Of a DNA stretch of 64,000 nt, positions 1 to 7,068 are shown in pieces; the first letter of the stretch is position 1; each line of letters starts with the position of its first letter. Both the position numbers and the translations under genes were made by a program. The stretch covers positions 29,242-93,241 of the forward strand of contig CAVOGJ010000013.1 in the NCBI GenBank assembly GCA_963695405.1. The letters are read 5' to 3'. The notes under the pieces were generated by a model that was not told where the DNA came from, searched no databases, and saw only the letters and a program-made list of their open reading frames with translations. The DNA is from CAVOGJ01 sp963695405. Lineage in GTDB: Bacteria; Planctomycetota; Planctomycetia; Pirellulales; Pirellulaceae.

Positions 1-353
1 AGCAATCTTGTATGGTTTTCCAGGAATTCTTCACGAAACCGAGACTCCAATTCCGACACGATATCCCGATTCGCGGCTTCGACGGCCAGCCGCTCCTTCC
101 ATTCGGCTTCCAACTCGTCGATCTTTTGTTGCAATAATTCTTCGGCCTGCTTTTGTTCTACAAGTGCCTTGGCCGCGTCCGGAACTTGGCCGTTGGTCGG
201 GTGGGGCCGCTCGCCGCGCCCGGGAGGGAAATTCACTTGGGCTAATGAATTCGGCGTGATAACTCCATCGGCGGCGATCAACGCCAGCAAAAAAACGCAA
301 GCGCTAAACCGCCCAGGCGTAAGGATAGTGCCCAGCTTTAAGTTCGTGGCCAT
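1..353 (-). CDS. Secreted coiled-coil protein, N-terminal part (cut by window edge)
   Basis: An open frame starts at an ATG at 353 on the minus strand and runs off the window with no stop. An AAGGA Shine-Dalgarno lies 8 bases upstream of the ATG. Residues 1-38 form a signal peptide-like stretch (basic start, then hydrophobic CVFLLALIAA, ending near SLAQ). From about residue 58 the protein is a charged helix rich in E, K, Q and A that looks like a coiled coil. About 117 residues are visible. I do not recognise a family; an envelope or periplasmic protein is an inference from the signal and coiled coil. Confidence 0.6.
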   Translation of the reverse strand, partial: MATNLKLGTILTPGRFSACVFLLALIAADGVITPNSLAQVNFPPGRGERPHPTNGQVPDAAKALVEQKQAEELLQQKIDELEAEWKERLAVEAANRDIVSELESRFREEFLENHTRL

Positions 354-948
354 GTTCCGGTTCCTTCGATGTAGGCAGACGCACCAAAGTTGACAGCAGG
401 CTGTCGCGATTCCTCGATTTGCGTCTTGGCTTGAATTTGACCGCCTCTCTCTTTGCTCTCAGTCATTGTTTGGGCCGCCGGAACCGCGACGCCAATTGTA
501 ACACAGTTCCGGTCACTCGATCCATGGATTGCCCAATGCCGCGGTATCGCAGCAGCGTCTTCCCATCCTGCCGACGCAATCCACCCCGACTTTTCGGAGT
601 TACGCGAAAAGTGAATTACGCGATAAGGCAGCCGAGCTGTCGGAACCTCATGACTGAGTTCACTTGATTGACGCCTTCACGGTGGGCTTCCGCTTTACCG
701 CGTGGCGCGATCCGGTAAAAAGAAACACGCGGTTGACGTGCTTACCCAATTCACAACATATCAAGAGCTAGGGGACTACCTTGGCCAGACGATGGAGTGC
801 GATCCCTTAAATATCAACGCGTCGCCAGGTCTTCAGGTGCTCGCGAACCTAGATACGGTATATTCAAGCGAATAGAGTGATGCTTGCCCGGATCCGCTGG
901 GCCAGAAAAGTTTTCCGCAAGTGCAGACTTCGAATATTGCCCGCACCA
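354..948. other. Intergenic region, nothing recognised
   Basis: The reading frames here are short, lack a convincing ribosome binding site and show no family resemblance. It presumably holds the divergent promoters for the coiled-coil gene and the phosphatidyltransferase, but I cannot place them. Confidence 0.4.
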
Positions 949-1605
949 ATGTCCAAGAATCGACAATCGCCAGACAAGACTGTGGCAAGGCCTAGCAAGC
1001 GTGCTGAACAAAAATCACATCTTTCTGGCGATAGCGCCGCATACAATCAAGCTTTGAATGTTCCTAATGTTCTCAGTTCAGTGCGGATTGTTGGCGCGTG
1101 TGTTTTGGTCATCATCGCTGTGGCCGGCCACCCGTATTGGTTTGTCGGCGTGTATTTGCTGTTTGCCATCACCGATTTGATCGACGGCCCGCTGGCTCGT
1201 TGGCTGGGACAATCGAGCGACATCGGCGCCAGGCTCGATTCGGTGGCAGACGTGTCGTTAAGTACAAGTTTGCTGGTGGGAGCGACGATCCTGAGCTGGG
1301 ATGTCCTAAAACATGAACTCTCGTTCATTGGCATGGCGATCGGCAGTTATGCCATTTGCGTGGTTATGGCGTTTTGGAAATTTCAACGGATGCCCTCATT
1401 CCACACGTACGCGTCCAAAGCCAATCATTTCCTCGTCGCGCTTGGATTCGTGAGTGTGATTTTACAGTGGTCGGTTTGGCCGTTACGCGTGGCTGCGGTT
1501 TTCACGATGCTCACGAACGCCGAGGGTGCTGCAATTTGTTGGCTGCTCGATCACTGGGAGACTGACGTGCCCTCCGTTTTCAGAATCAAACGCAATCGAC
1601 CCTAA
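949..1605 (+). CDS. CDP-alcohol phosphatidyltransferase family membrane protein
   Basis: Transfers a phosphatidyl group from a CDP-activated lipid to an alcohol (glycerol-phosphate, inositol-phosphate or similar) in the inner membrane. The complete family signature D-x2-DG-x2-AR-x8-G-x3-D-x3-D is present at residues 76-101, with all catalytic and metal-binding aspartates. Several hydrophobic segments follow, as in the PgsA/PIS-like enzymes, and 218 residues is normal. I chose the ATG at 949 (MSKNRQ) because residues before it in the longer frame from 877 are basic and unlike the family. The charged first 35 residues are probably cytoplasmic. The acceptor alcohol cannot be told from sequence, and no neighbouring gene narrows it. 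Confidence 0.85.
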   Translation: MSKNRQSPDKTVARPSKRAEQKSHLSGDSAAYNQALNVPNVLSSVRIVGACVLVIIAVAGHPYWFVGVYLLFAITDLIDGPLARWLGQSSDIGARLDSVADVSLSTSLLVGATILSWDVLKHELSFIGMAIGSYAICVVMAFWKFQRMPSFHTYASKANHFLVALGFVSVILQWSVWPLRVAAVFTMLTNAEGAAICWLLDHWETDVPSVFRIKRNRP

Positions 1606-2035
1606 ACAGGTCGCCGGTCCCCAAGAAGCATTGCGGGGATTGTCGGATTATCGGTGACATGGCACTCTCCAAATCGGTCGCAGAAGGCGACCGACCACGC
1701 AGGACGACCCTTGTTTCGTCCGAGGTGCTTTGTCCCATGAGTGTGGCGGCTTGATGTGACGTGTTCTCTTTCCACTTGCGACGAGGGCTGTGTTGCCCGA
1801 TTTCAGGAGTTTACGCCGTGACCCTCGGCGCTCTCTGTGTTTCATTGTTCCACCCGGATGCTTCTTCCAGGGTCATTGGTCGTCGGCAGACGAATGAAAC
1901 ACCGAGTCATGGAGGACCACGGAGGAAGTCGGTGCCGATAGGGCGAGCCCAGGGGCAGGTTGATTTTTCGGCGAGTCCGTTTCGAACGCCCTTCCGCGTT
2001 GGCCGAAAACATGTGCCTGATCTTCTTGGTGGCAC
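1606..2035. other. Intergenic region between convergent genes, nothing recognised
   Basis: No frame with family resemblance. The stretch separates the phosphatidyltransferase (plus strand) from the small thioredoxin-like gene (minus strand). I see no T-tailed hairpin. Confidence 0.4.
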
Positions 2036-2413
2036 TTAGAACAGCGGGTCTCGGTAAAGGCGCCGGATACTGCTAACCGAGAGATAGCCATTGTGTCGAC
2101 GAACTTCTTTGCCGCCGCGAAAATAGATAAAGGCAGGTGCTGAACGAACTCCAAATTGCTTGGCCATATTTCGCTTCTGGCGGATGTTGACCGTTCGAAT
2201 ATCAAAGCCCTCATTACGGATTGCGGCGACCGCCGAGCGATTGGGGCAGCCTCGTCAGCCAGGTGCCGTGAAGTACACGACATATCCCTTGGCCGTTGCC
2301 GGGTCGACATGGCCCATTTCGACAATCGCGCTCCAATTCCGTCCCAGCACGAATAAGGGAGGCACGATCATGAACAGCGTGGCGATCACCAAGACTTTGC
2401 CTGTATTTTGCAC
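2036..2413 (-). CDS. Membrane-anchored thioredoxin-like protein with in-frame TGA in the redox motif (candidate selenoprotein)
   Basis: Reading from a GTG at 2413, with AAGGA 7 bases upstream, gives a 125-codon frame ending in TAA at 2036-2038. Its only interruption is TGA at 2255-2257 (codon 53). Residues 6-24 form an N-terminal membrane anchor. Then come the strand KGYVVYFTAPG, the TGA codon, and R-G-C, so the active site reads U-x-x-C if TGA is selenocysteine. The fold continues in the same frame: a helix, the strand DIRTVNIR, the pre-cis-proline region VRSAPAFIYF and GGKEVRRHNGYLS, all typical of thioredoxins. Frame and fold are intact on both sides of TGA, so this is no indel. Alternatives are a TGC-to-TGA nonsense mutation or a sequencing error. 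No selenocysteine machinery lies in this window. Confidence 0.55.
2224..2235 (-). promoter_or_regulatory. Candidate bacterial SECIS stem-loop apex
   Basis: Downstream of the TGA at 2255-2257, in the direction of the thioredoxin-like gene, the RNA would read CGGC-GGUC-GCCG. This is a perfect 4-bp stem with a GGUC loop starting 24 bases after UGA. A weaker lower stem is possible with a CU bulge. Bacterial SECIS elements lie shortly 3' of UGA with a G at the start of the apical loop, and the E. coli fdhF loop also contains GGUC. A 4-bp GC stem arises often by chance in GC-rich DNA, so on its own this is weak. Confidence 0.35.
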
Positions 2414-2844
2414 GAAAGAATCCTTATTCCAAACTCGAGGCCCTGTGACTCGGTCGAGAAAGCCTAGGTCAGGGAGTCGCCAGTTTCACTGGCCACCATT
2501 CGATTCCGGCACCGTCGCGTCGCACCAGGTGGGATTGTGCGATTCGTACGGGTGAGGGGTCGAGCTCTGGCTCGCCTCAGAAAGAACACCGCCTGAGGCC
2601 TAGGTTGGCACAGCGACTCGCGAAGTGCGTTTTTCAGTTTGTTCCCGCTCTTACTGGAAACGTGCGGATGGAAATAGCCCGCCGAAGGCGAAGACGACCT
2701 TGTCGACGTTTGGGGATTGCACTACCGTTCTCTGGTGCTGGGCTGACCGTGACACCAACGCGGCTCAGGCGAGCCGTTCCACACCCTCTCCCTCCGTCCC
2801 GCGAAAGCGGCCCCACGGGATCCGTTTTACCCCTCCTTGCTCCC
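2414..2844. other. Divergent intergenic region, nothing recognised
   Basis: Lies between the minus-strand thioredoxin-like gene and the plus-strand acyl-CoA hydrolase. Open frames extend through it, but their sequence is arginine-rich and without family resemblance, so I treat it as non-coding. Confidence 0.35.
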
Positions 2845-4131
2845 ATGACTCCCTCCCAACTCTCCGCCCGAGACGCGATCGATCAGATTCGCCCCGGGAA
2901 CTCGGTCTTCATTCACAGCGCGGCGGCGACTCCCAGAACGCTAGTACGCGCACTCGTGGACCGCGCGAGCACGCTCCGCCACTTGCGGATTATTCATATT
3001 CATACGGAGGGAGAAGCACCCTACGCCAACCCGGAACTTGCCGATGTCTTCGATATCGACGCTTTTTTCGTCGGCCAAAATGTGCGTACGGCCGTGGCGG
3101 AGGGCCGCGCCGATTATATACCGGCTTTTTTAAGCGAGATTCCGACGATGATTCGGTCTCGGCTGGTGCCCGTCGACGTGGCATTGATCTCTGTGTCCCC
3201 AACCGACAAGCATGGCTACGTGTCGTTGGGCCCATCCGTCGACACGTCCCTCGCGGCCGTCGAATCGGCCAGGTTGGTGATCGCCCAGATGAACCGCTGC
3301 ATGCCGCGGGTCATGGGGGAAGGCCAGATTCCATTGGAGAGAATCGACTATGTCGTCGAATCGGACGAGCCGCTACCTGAAATCACGCCAACCGAGCCTG
3401 GAGTCGAAGTGCAGCTCATCGGGCGACATGTGGCCGAAATCATTCCCGATGGGGCAACGCTACAGACGGGTATTGGCAGCATTCCCAACGCCGTGCTGCA
3501 ACATCTGAACAACCATAAAGATCTCGGAATTCATACCGAGCTGTTTACCGACGGCTTGCTGCCCTTGATTGAAGCGGGGGTCGTCACGAACGCCAAGAAA
3601 CGGGTGCATCCCGGCTATGTCGTGGGCACGTTCGCCCTGGGAAGTCGAAGATTGTATGACTTTCTGGACGACCATCCGTGTGTGATGTTGCGGGATGCCG
3701 CCTTTACGAACAACATTAGCATTATCAGCAAGAACCCGCGTGTGGCGGCGATCAACAGCGCCATTGAAATCGACCTGACGGGACAGGTGTGCGCGGATTC
3801 GATCGGTACGCGCATCTACTCGGGTGTGGGCGGCCAGATCGATTTCATGCGCGGAGCGGCCGCGTCCGAAGGCGGCAAGCCGATCATTGCCATGACATCA
3901 CGCACACCGAAGGGCTCGCCAAAGATCGTCTCGGAACTGAGGCCTGGCGCCGGAGTTGTCACGACGCGGCCCAGCGTCCACTATTTTGCTACTGAATACG
4001 GTGTCGTAAATCTGTACGGAAAGTCGCTCAAGGAACGGGCTGCATTACTGATCAGTGTGGCTCATCCGGACGATCGAGAAGAGCTGGAGCGATCGGCCCA
4101 CGAGCGGTGGCGTGGTCGTTTCGACGAGTAG
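2845..4131 (+). CDS. Acetyl-CoA hydrolase/transferase (4-hydroxybutyrate CoA-transferase-like)
   Basis: Moves CoA between acyl-CoA and a carboxylate, or hydrolyses acyl-CoA, through a glutamyl-CoA thioester in the cytoplasm. The 428-residue product has the two-lobed layout of the ACH1/Cat2 family. The likely catalytic glutamate is E232 in GIHTELFTDG. Further signatures are IPDGATLQTGIGSIPNAV (about 200-217), GGQIDFMRGA, and TEYGVVNLYGKSLKERA near the C-terminus. The ATG at 2845 gives the short leader before IRPGNSVFIHSAAATP usual in this family. The frame is open further upstream, but that part is unlike the family. No good ribosome binding site is visible, so the start is moderately sure. 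Substrate cannot be fixed; 4-hydroxybutyrate, butyrate or acetate are all used by relatives. Confidence 0.85.
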   Translation: MTPSQLSARDAIDQIRPGNSVFIHSAAATPRTLVRALVDRASTLRHLRIIHIHTEGEAPYANPELADVFDIDAFFVGQNVRTAVAEGRADYIPAFLSEIPTMIRSRLVPVDVALISVSPTDKHGYVSLGPSVDTSLAAVESARLVIAQMNRCMPRVMGEGQIPLERIDYVVESDEPLPEITPTEPGVEVQLIGRHVAEIIPDGATLQTGIGSIPNAVLQHLNNHKDLGIHTELFTDGLLPLIEAGVVTNAKKRVHPGYVVGTFALGSRRLYDFLDDHPCVMLRDAAFTNNISIISKNPRVAAINSAIEIDLTGQVCADSIGTRIYSGVGGQIDFMRGAAASEGGKPIIAMTSRTPKGSPKIVSELRPGAGVVTTRPSVHYFATEYGVVNLYGKSLKERAALLISVAHPDDREELERSAHERWRGRFDE

Positions 4132-4553
4132 TCACCGGTCGAGATATCGATGGGGCCACGGACCGCTATCCGATGGCCTTCCCAATGCAACTCGAGCGGG
4201 GTGACTTGTCGCTCTCATTGGTTTCCTCTGACGTGACTGATGCCGCGTCCCCGACGTCGCTGCAGGACGCAAATTATTTCCCTAGGGATTCATGGGCCGA
4301 GCCGTCGTCAATAATACGATGGAGGAGCGGGTCCGAACAAAGCATGCAAAAAATAGAATGTGTGGCGTTCATCTCGCACTGAATCTTTATGATTCAAAAG
4401 CCATTCGACTCGCTGCTGAGCGCGATTGGTCGCAAGTGGGCCGCCGCCCAGGGGCGGCGAAGTACCGTACTTCGCTTCGGTGCCGGTGGGATGCGTCGCT
4501 CGAGTTGACGCAATGGTTAGCCGCCCTGTGGTCTGACCCTATTGCCTAATAGA
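4132..4553. other. Intergenic region between convergent genes, with one hairpin
   Basis: Positions 4457-4475 form a perfect 8-bp stem (GCGAAGTA/TACTTCGC) with a CCG loop between the converging acyl-CoA hydrolase and cyclase-like genes. There is no T-run on either side, so a classical intrinsic terminator is not supported. Nothing else recognised. Confidence 0.4.
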
Positions 4554-5519
4554 TTACGGACTTGAAAGACCGGCCATCAATCCCATCGCCGCCCACGTCG
4601 TTCCCCAATAGACAGCCGTCTCTTGCACACTGTCCTTGTTGTTTGCCTTTGTGCCCTGAACCTCCCAGGATCCATCGTCGCGTTGGGTGGTGACGAGAAA
4701 CTGTTGGGCGCGTTTGATATTGGCATCCGCTTGATCCAATTCGGTGGCAAGCAACGCATATAGGGCCGTGCCGGTTCCCAAGGCATCACTCTTGTCGCCG
4801 ACAAGCCAGCCCCATCCGCCATCCGGATTTTGTTGCTTGAATAGTTCCTTTGTAAACCGATCGCGATTTTCACGGTCATCGCCGCGGGCGGCCAACAACA
4901 TTCGGACAGCGTACCACTCGGTACTCTTACCTGGGCGACTGTTCTCGATATAGTTCATTGCATGTTGCACAACCGACTTGGTTTCGTCGTTGGAAACGTC
5001 GCCGATCAACCCGAGCGCTAGCCACATCGTCGAAACAGTGGCTGTTTCTGGCCTAGGGCGCTTTTGCGACGGCAATTGTCCGCCGGCGCTCCACGAGCCA
5101 TTTGGCTGTTGTCCCTCCTTGAGAAGCGCCAATAGCTTCGTTCGAGTCATACGCTGGTCGATATTGTCTTCGGCAAGGCCAAGGCTCAAGAGGATTTGAG
5201 CGACGCCTTCCTTATTGCCAAGCCCGCTTGCCTCGCCCTTATCATTCCTGGATAGAGAATTGTCGATCGACCACTTGAGCCATTCGTCCAGTTGGCCGCT
5301 GACTTCAAAACCATTCTTCCGCGCCATGGAAAGGCTCCACACCATGGTGTTTACGCGATGGCAAGACACACACTTCTTTTCCTCGATCCACAACGCGCCC
5401 TTCTCCTGAATGTAGGGGATACTACGATCAACCGCCGCACGCACCTGATCCGTCGTCGGTGCATCTTCCGCCAAGATGCCCACGGTTGCCGCTGCTAAAA
5501 TGAAACTCAGCGCGTACAC
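4554..5519 (-). CDS. Secreted prenyltransferase/squalene-oxidase-repeat protein with a haem c motif
   Basis: A 321-residue protein starting at a GTG (5519) with AAGGA 8 bases upstream. It has a short Sec signal (VYALSFILAAATVGILAE). Near residue 50 it carries CVSCH, a c-type haem attachment motif. The rest is an alpha/alpha toroid built of terpene-cyclase-like repeats with QW-type motifs: QQPNGSW, QNPDGGWGW and QRDDGSW. Cytochrome-plus-toroid proteins of this kind are known in planctomycetes but their reaction is unknown. The catalytic DxDD of true squalene-hopene cyclases is not visible, so cyclase activity is unlikely. Monocistronic, facing the acyl-CoA hydrolase. Confidence 0.75.
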   Translation of the reverse strand: MYALSFILAAATVGILAEDAPTTDQVRAAVDRSIPYIQEKGALWIEEKKCVSCHRVNTMVWSLSMARKNGFEVSGQLDEWLKWSIDNSLSRNDKGEASGLGNKEGVAQILLSLGLAEDNIDQRMTRTKLLALLKEGQQPNGSWSAGGQLPSQKRPRPETATVSTMWLALGLIGDVSNDETKSVVQHAMNYIENSRPGKSTEWYAVRMLLAARGDDRENRDRFTKELFKQQNPDGGWGWLVGDKSDALGTGTALYALLATELDQADANIKRAQQFLVTTQRDDGSWEVQGTKANNKDSVQETAVYWGTTWAAMGLMAGLSSP

Positions 5520-6009
5520 GGCAAGGTCCTTTCACGACGCGATTCGAACACGCTCAGTATAGCGCACAAGTCGACTAACGTCTGCGGACAGGACGTGCGA
5601 CCAATAGATCGAAAGCGATGGTGATACGGGCAAATAACTGGACTGGGACATCTAAAACGGTGCGCTCTGAGTCGACGACTTCCTAAAACGGGCCGGCATC
5701 AACGATCCTAAGTCGAAAGCGCCAATCGTTCGACCAGGGATTATTGACGCCTGCGCCGCTATCGAACTGCGGACGGCGACGATGGTCCGGCATTTTTTGG
5801 CGAGAATCTATCGGGACCGCGGTTTCTCTGGCTGCGCAGGGGTAAGTGGTAGGTGTAACGACCCAACCTGCGGAAACGGCCAGGCAACAAAAACTACCCA
5901 TCGTCGGAGCGGTAGCGTGTATCCGCGGCCTCGCTCTGCTAACTTGGATAAACGGGCCAAGCACGAGGTCTGGAAGGCTGATCGAAACCGCTCTCACGGA
6001 GGCTTGGGA
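5520..6009. other. Divergent intergenic region, nothing recognised
   Basis: Separates the cyclase-like gene (minus) from the PEP-CTERM gene (plus). An open frame from 5782 joins the PEP-CTERM frame, but its first 76 codons are arginine-rich and unlike a coding sequence. GGAGG at 5998-6002 is the ribosome binding site for the ATG at 6010. Confidence 0.45.
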
Positions 6010-7068
6010 ATGAACATGACGCTTCGAGTTATATTGATTGGGTCCACCGCTGGAGCCTGCTTGGCATCGCCTGTGTCGGCCGCAACGCTGGGGGCGGTCA
6101 CGATCACCGATGCCCACCACTTCGGTTACTTCGGCTTTGCCTCCACGTCAGCCAACAATACCAAGGTCGATGTGGGGCCCTTTTCTGGTGTGGTGCGGAC
6201 GATTCGCGTGGAAGGCACGATTACAAAAGTGCATCCGGATGCCTGGCTACGAAGCATTCGAGTCTATCCGTCTGGGTCCACGCTCGCCGGTTACCAACCG
6301 TGGTTTCAATTCAGCCGCGAGTACGATTTTGCGGGCACGAGATCGGTGAGCGGTACCATCTATGCTCCTGGGGGCGTGGATCTGTCGCAGTCGTTACAAA
6401 TGGAAATGTACTCGATCGACTCGGAGTCATTTGTGCCGGGCCTCGATGCGACATCGACATTGACCTACACCTTTGACAGCGAGTTTCCCGTCGGCACCGC
6501 GGAATACTCGGGCGCAATTGAGCCCACGGATCCCACTTTCAACCGCCCGATTCAGTTTGAGACCAATCCCCCAGGTTACACGACACCATTTTTAAGTTCT
6601 CAGTTTCCGCACTACGACGTCCAACCGTTTCATGTTGCTTCCCCCGGCTCGTACACACTGGTCTCGGCGAACGAGTACGAGTCGGCCGGTGTGCTTTACG
6701 CCGACGAATTCGATCCGTTGAGTCCTTTGGATCACGTCGTTCGGGCCTTGGGGCAGACAGGAAATGTTCTGCGTAATGACAGTTTCAGTGACTTGCCATT
6801 CGGGGACGACGCCACGGGAGGGACGGTTATCACGGCGGACTTGCTGCCGGCTGTGCAATATTACTTTGTGACCACTGCGTACGCGGCACCTGGTTCACCA
6901 AACGATGGAGGGCCGTTCATTGGCAAGTATAGCAACCTCATAACCGGTGCCGGACGCGTTTCCCTGGGCCTTGTTCCGGAACCCTCCGGAAATCTGTTGT
7001 TGCTGGCGGTATTCGGATTCGCTGGCTGGCACCGGCGCCGCGTTTACCACCAGCGGGGAAAAAGATGA
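6010..7068 (+). CDS. PEP-CTERM sorting domain protein
   Basis: A 352-residue exported protein. It begins MNMTLRVILIGSTAGACLAS, a clear signal peptide ending near VSA-A. It ends with a PEP-CTERM tripartite tail: VPEPSG, a hydrophobic helix (NLLLLAVFGFAGW), then HRRRVYHQRGKR. Such tails direct proteins to the exosortase system, which removes them at the membrane. The central 290 residues are rich in S, T, Y, G and P and look like a beta-rich secreted domain with no family I recognise. GGAGG 7 bases before the ATG fixes the start. Its TGA overlaps the ATG of the next gene by 4 bases (7065-7068), so it is translationally coupled to the GH9 enzyme and probably shares its role in polysaccharide handling. 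Confidence 0.8.
   Translation: MNMTLRVILIGSTAGACLASPVSAATLGAVTITDAHHFGYFGFASTSANNTKVDVGPFSGVVRTIRVEGTITKVHPDAWLRSIRVYPSGSTLAGYQPWFQFSREYDFAGTRSVSGTIYAPGGVDLSQSLQMEMYSIDSESFVPGLDATSTLTYTFDSEFPVGTAEYSGAIEPTDPTFNRPIQFETNPPGYTTPFLSSQFPHYDVQPFHVASPGSYTLVSANEYESAGVLYADEFDPLSPLDHVVRALGQTGNVLRNDSFSDLPFGDDATGGTVITADLLPAVQYYFVTTAYAAPGSPNDGGPFIGKYSNLITGAGRVSLGLVPEPSGNLLLLAVFGFAGWHRRRVYHQRGKR

Noticed and set aside
1873..2325. 150-codon minus-strand frame overlapping the thioredoxin-like gene
   Set aside because: Different phase from the thioredoxin fold; it reads as arginine- and serine-rich noise. The frame from 2413 through the TGA carries the recognisable fold.
4457..4475. Hairpin as bidirectional terminator between convergent genes
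   Set aside because: Good 8-bp stem but no T-run on either side.
5782..6009. N-terminal extension of the PEP-CTERM protein
   Set aside because: Arginine-rich and unlike a secreted protein. The signal peptide and GGAGG site place the start at 6010.
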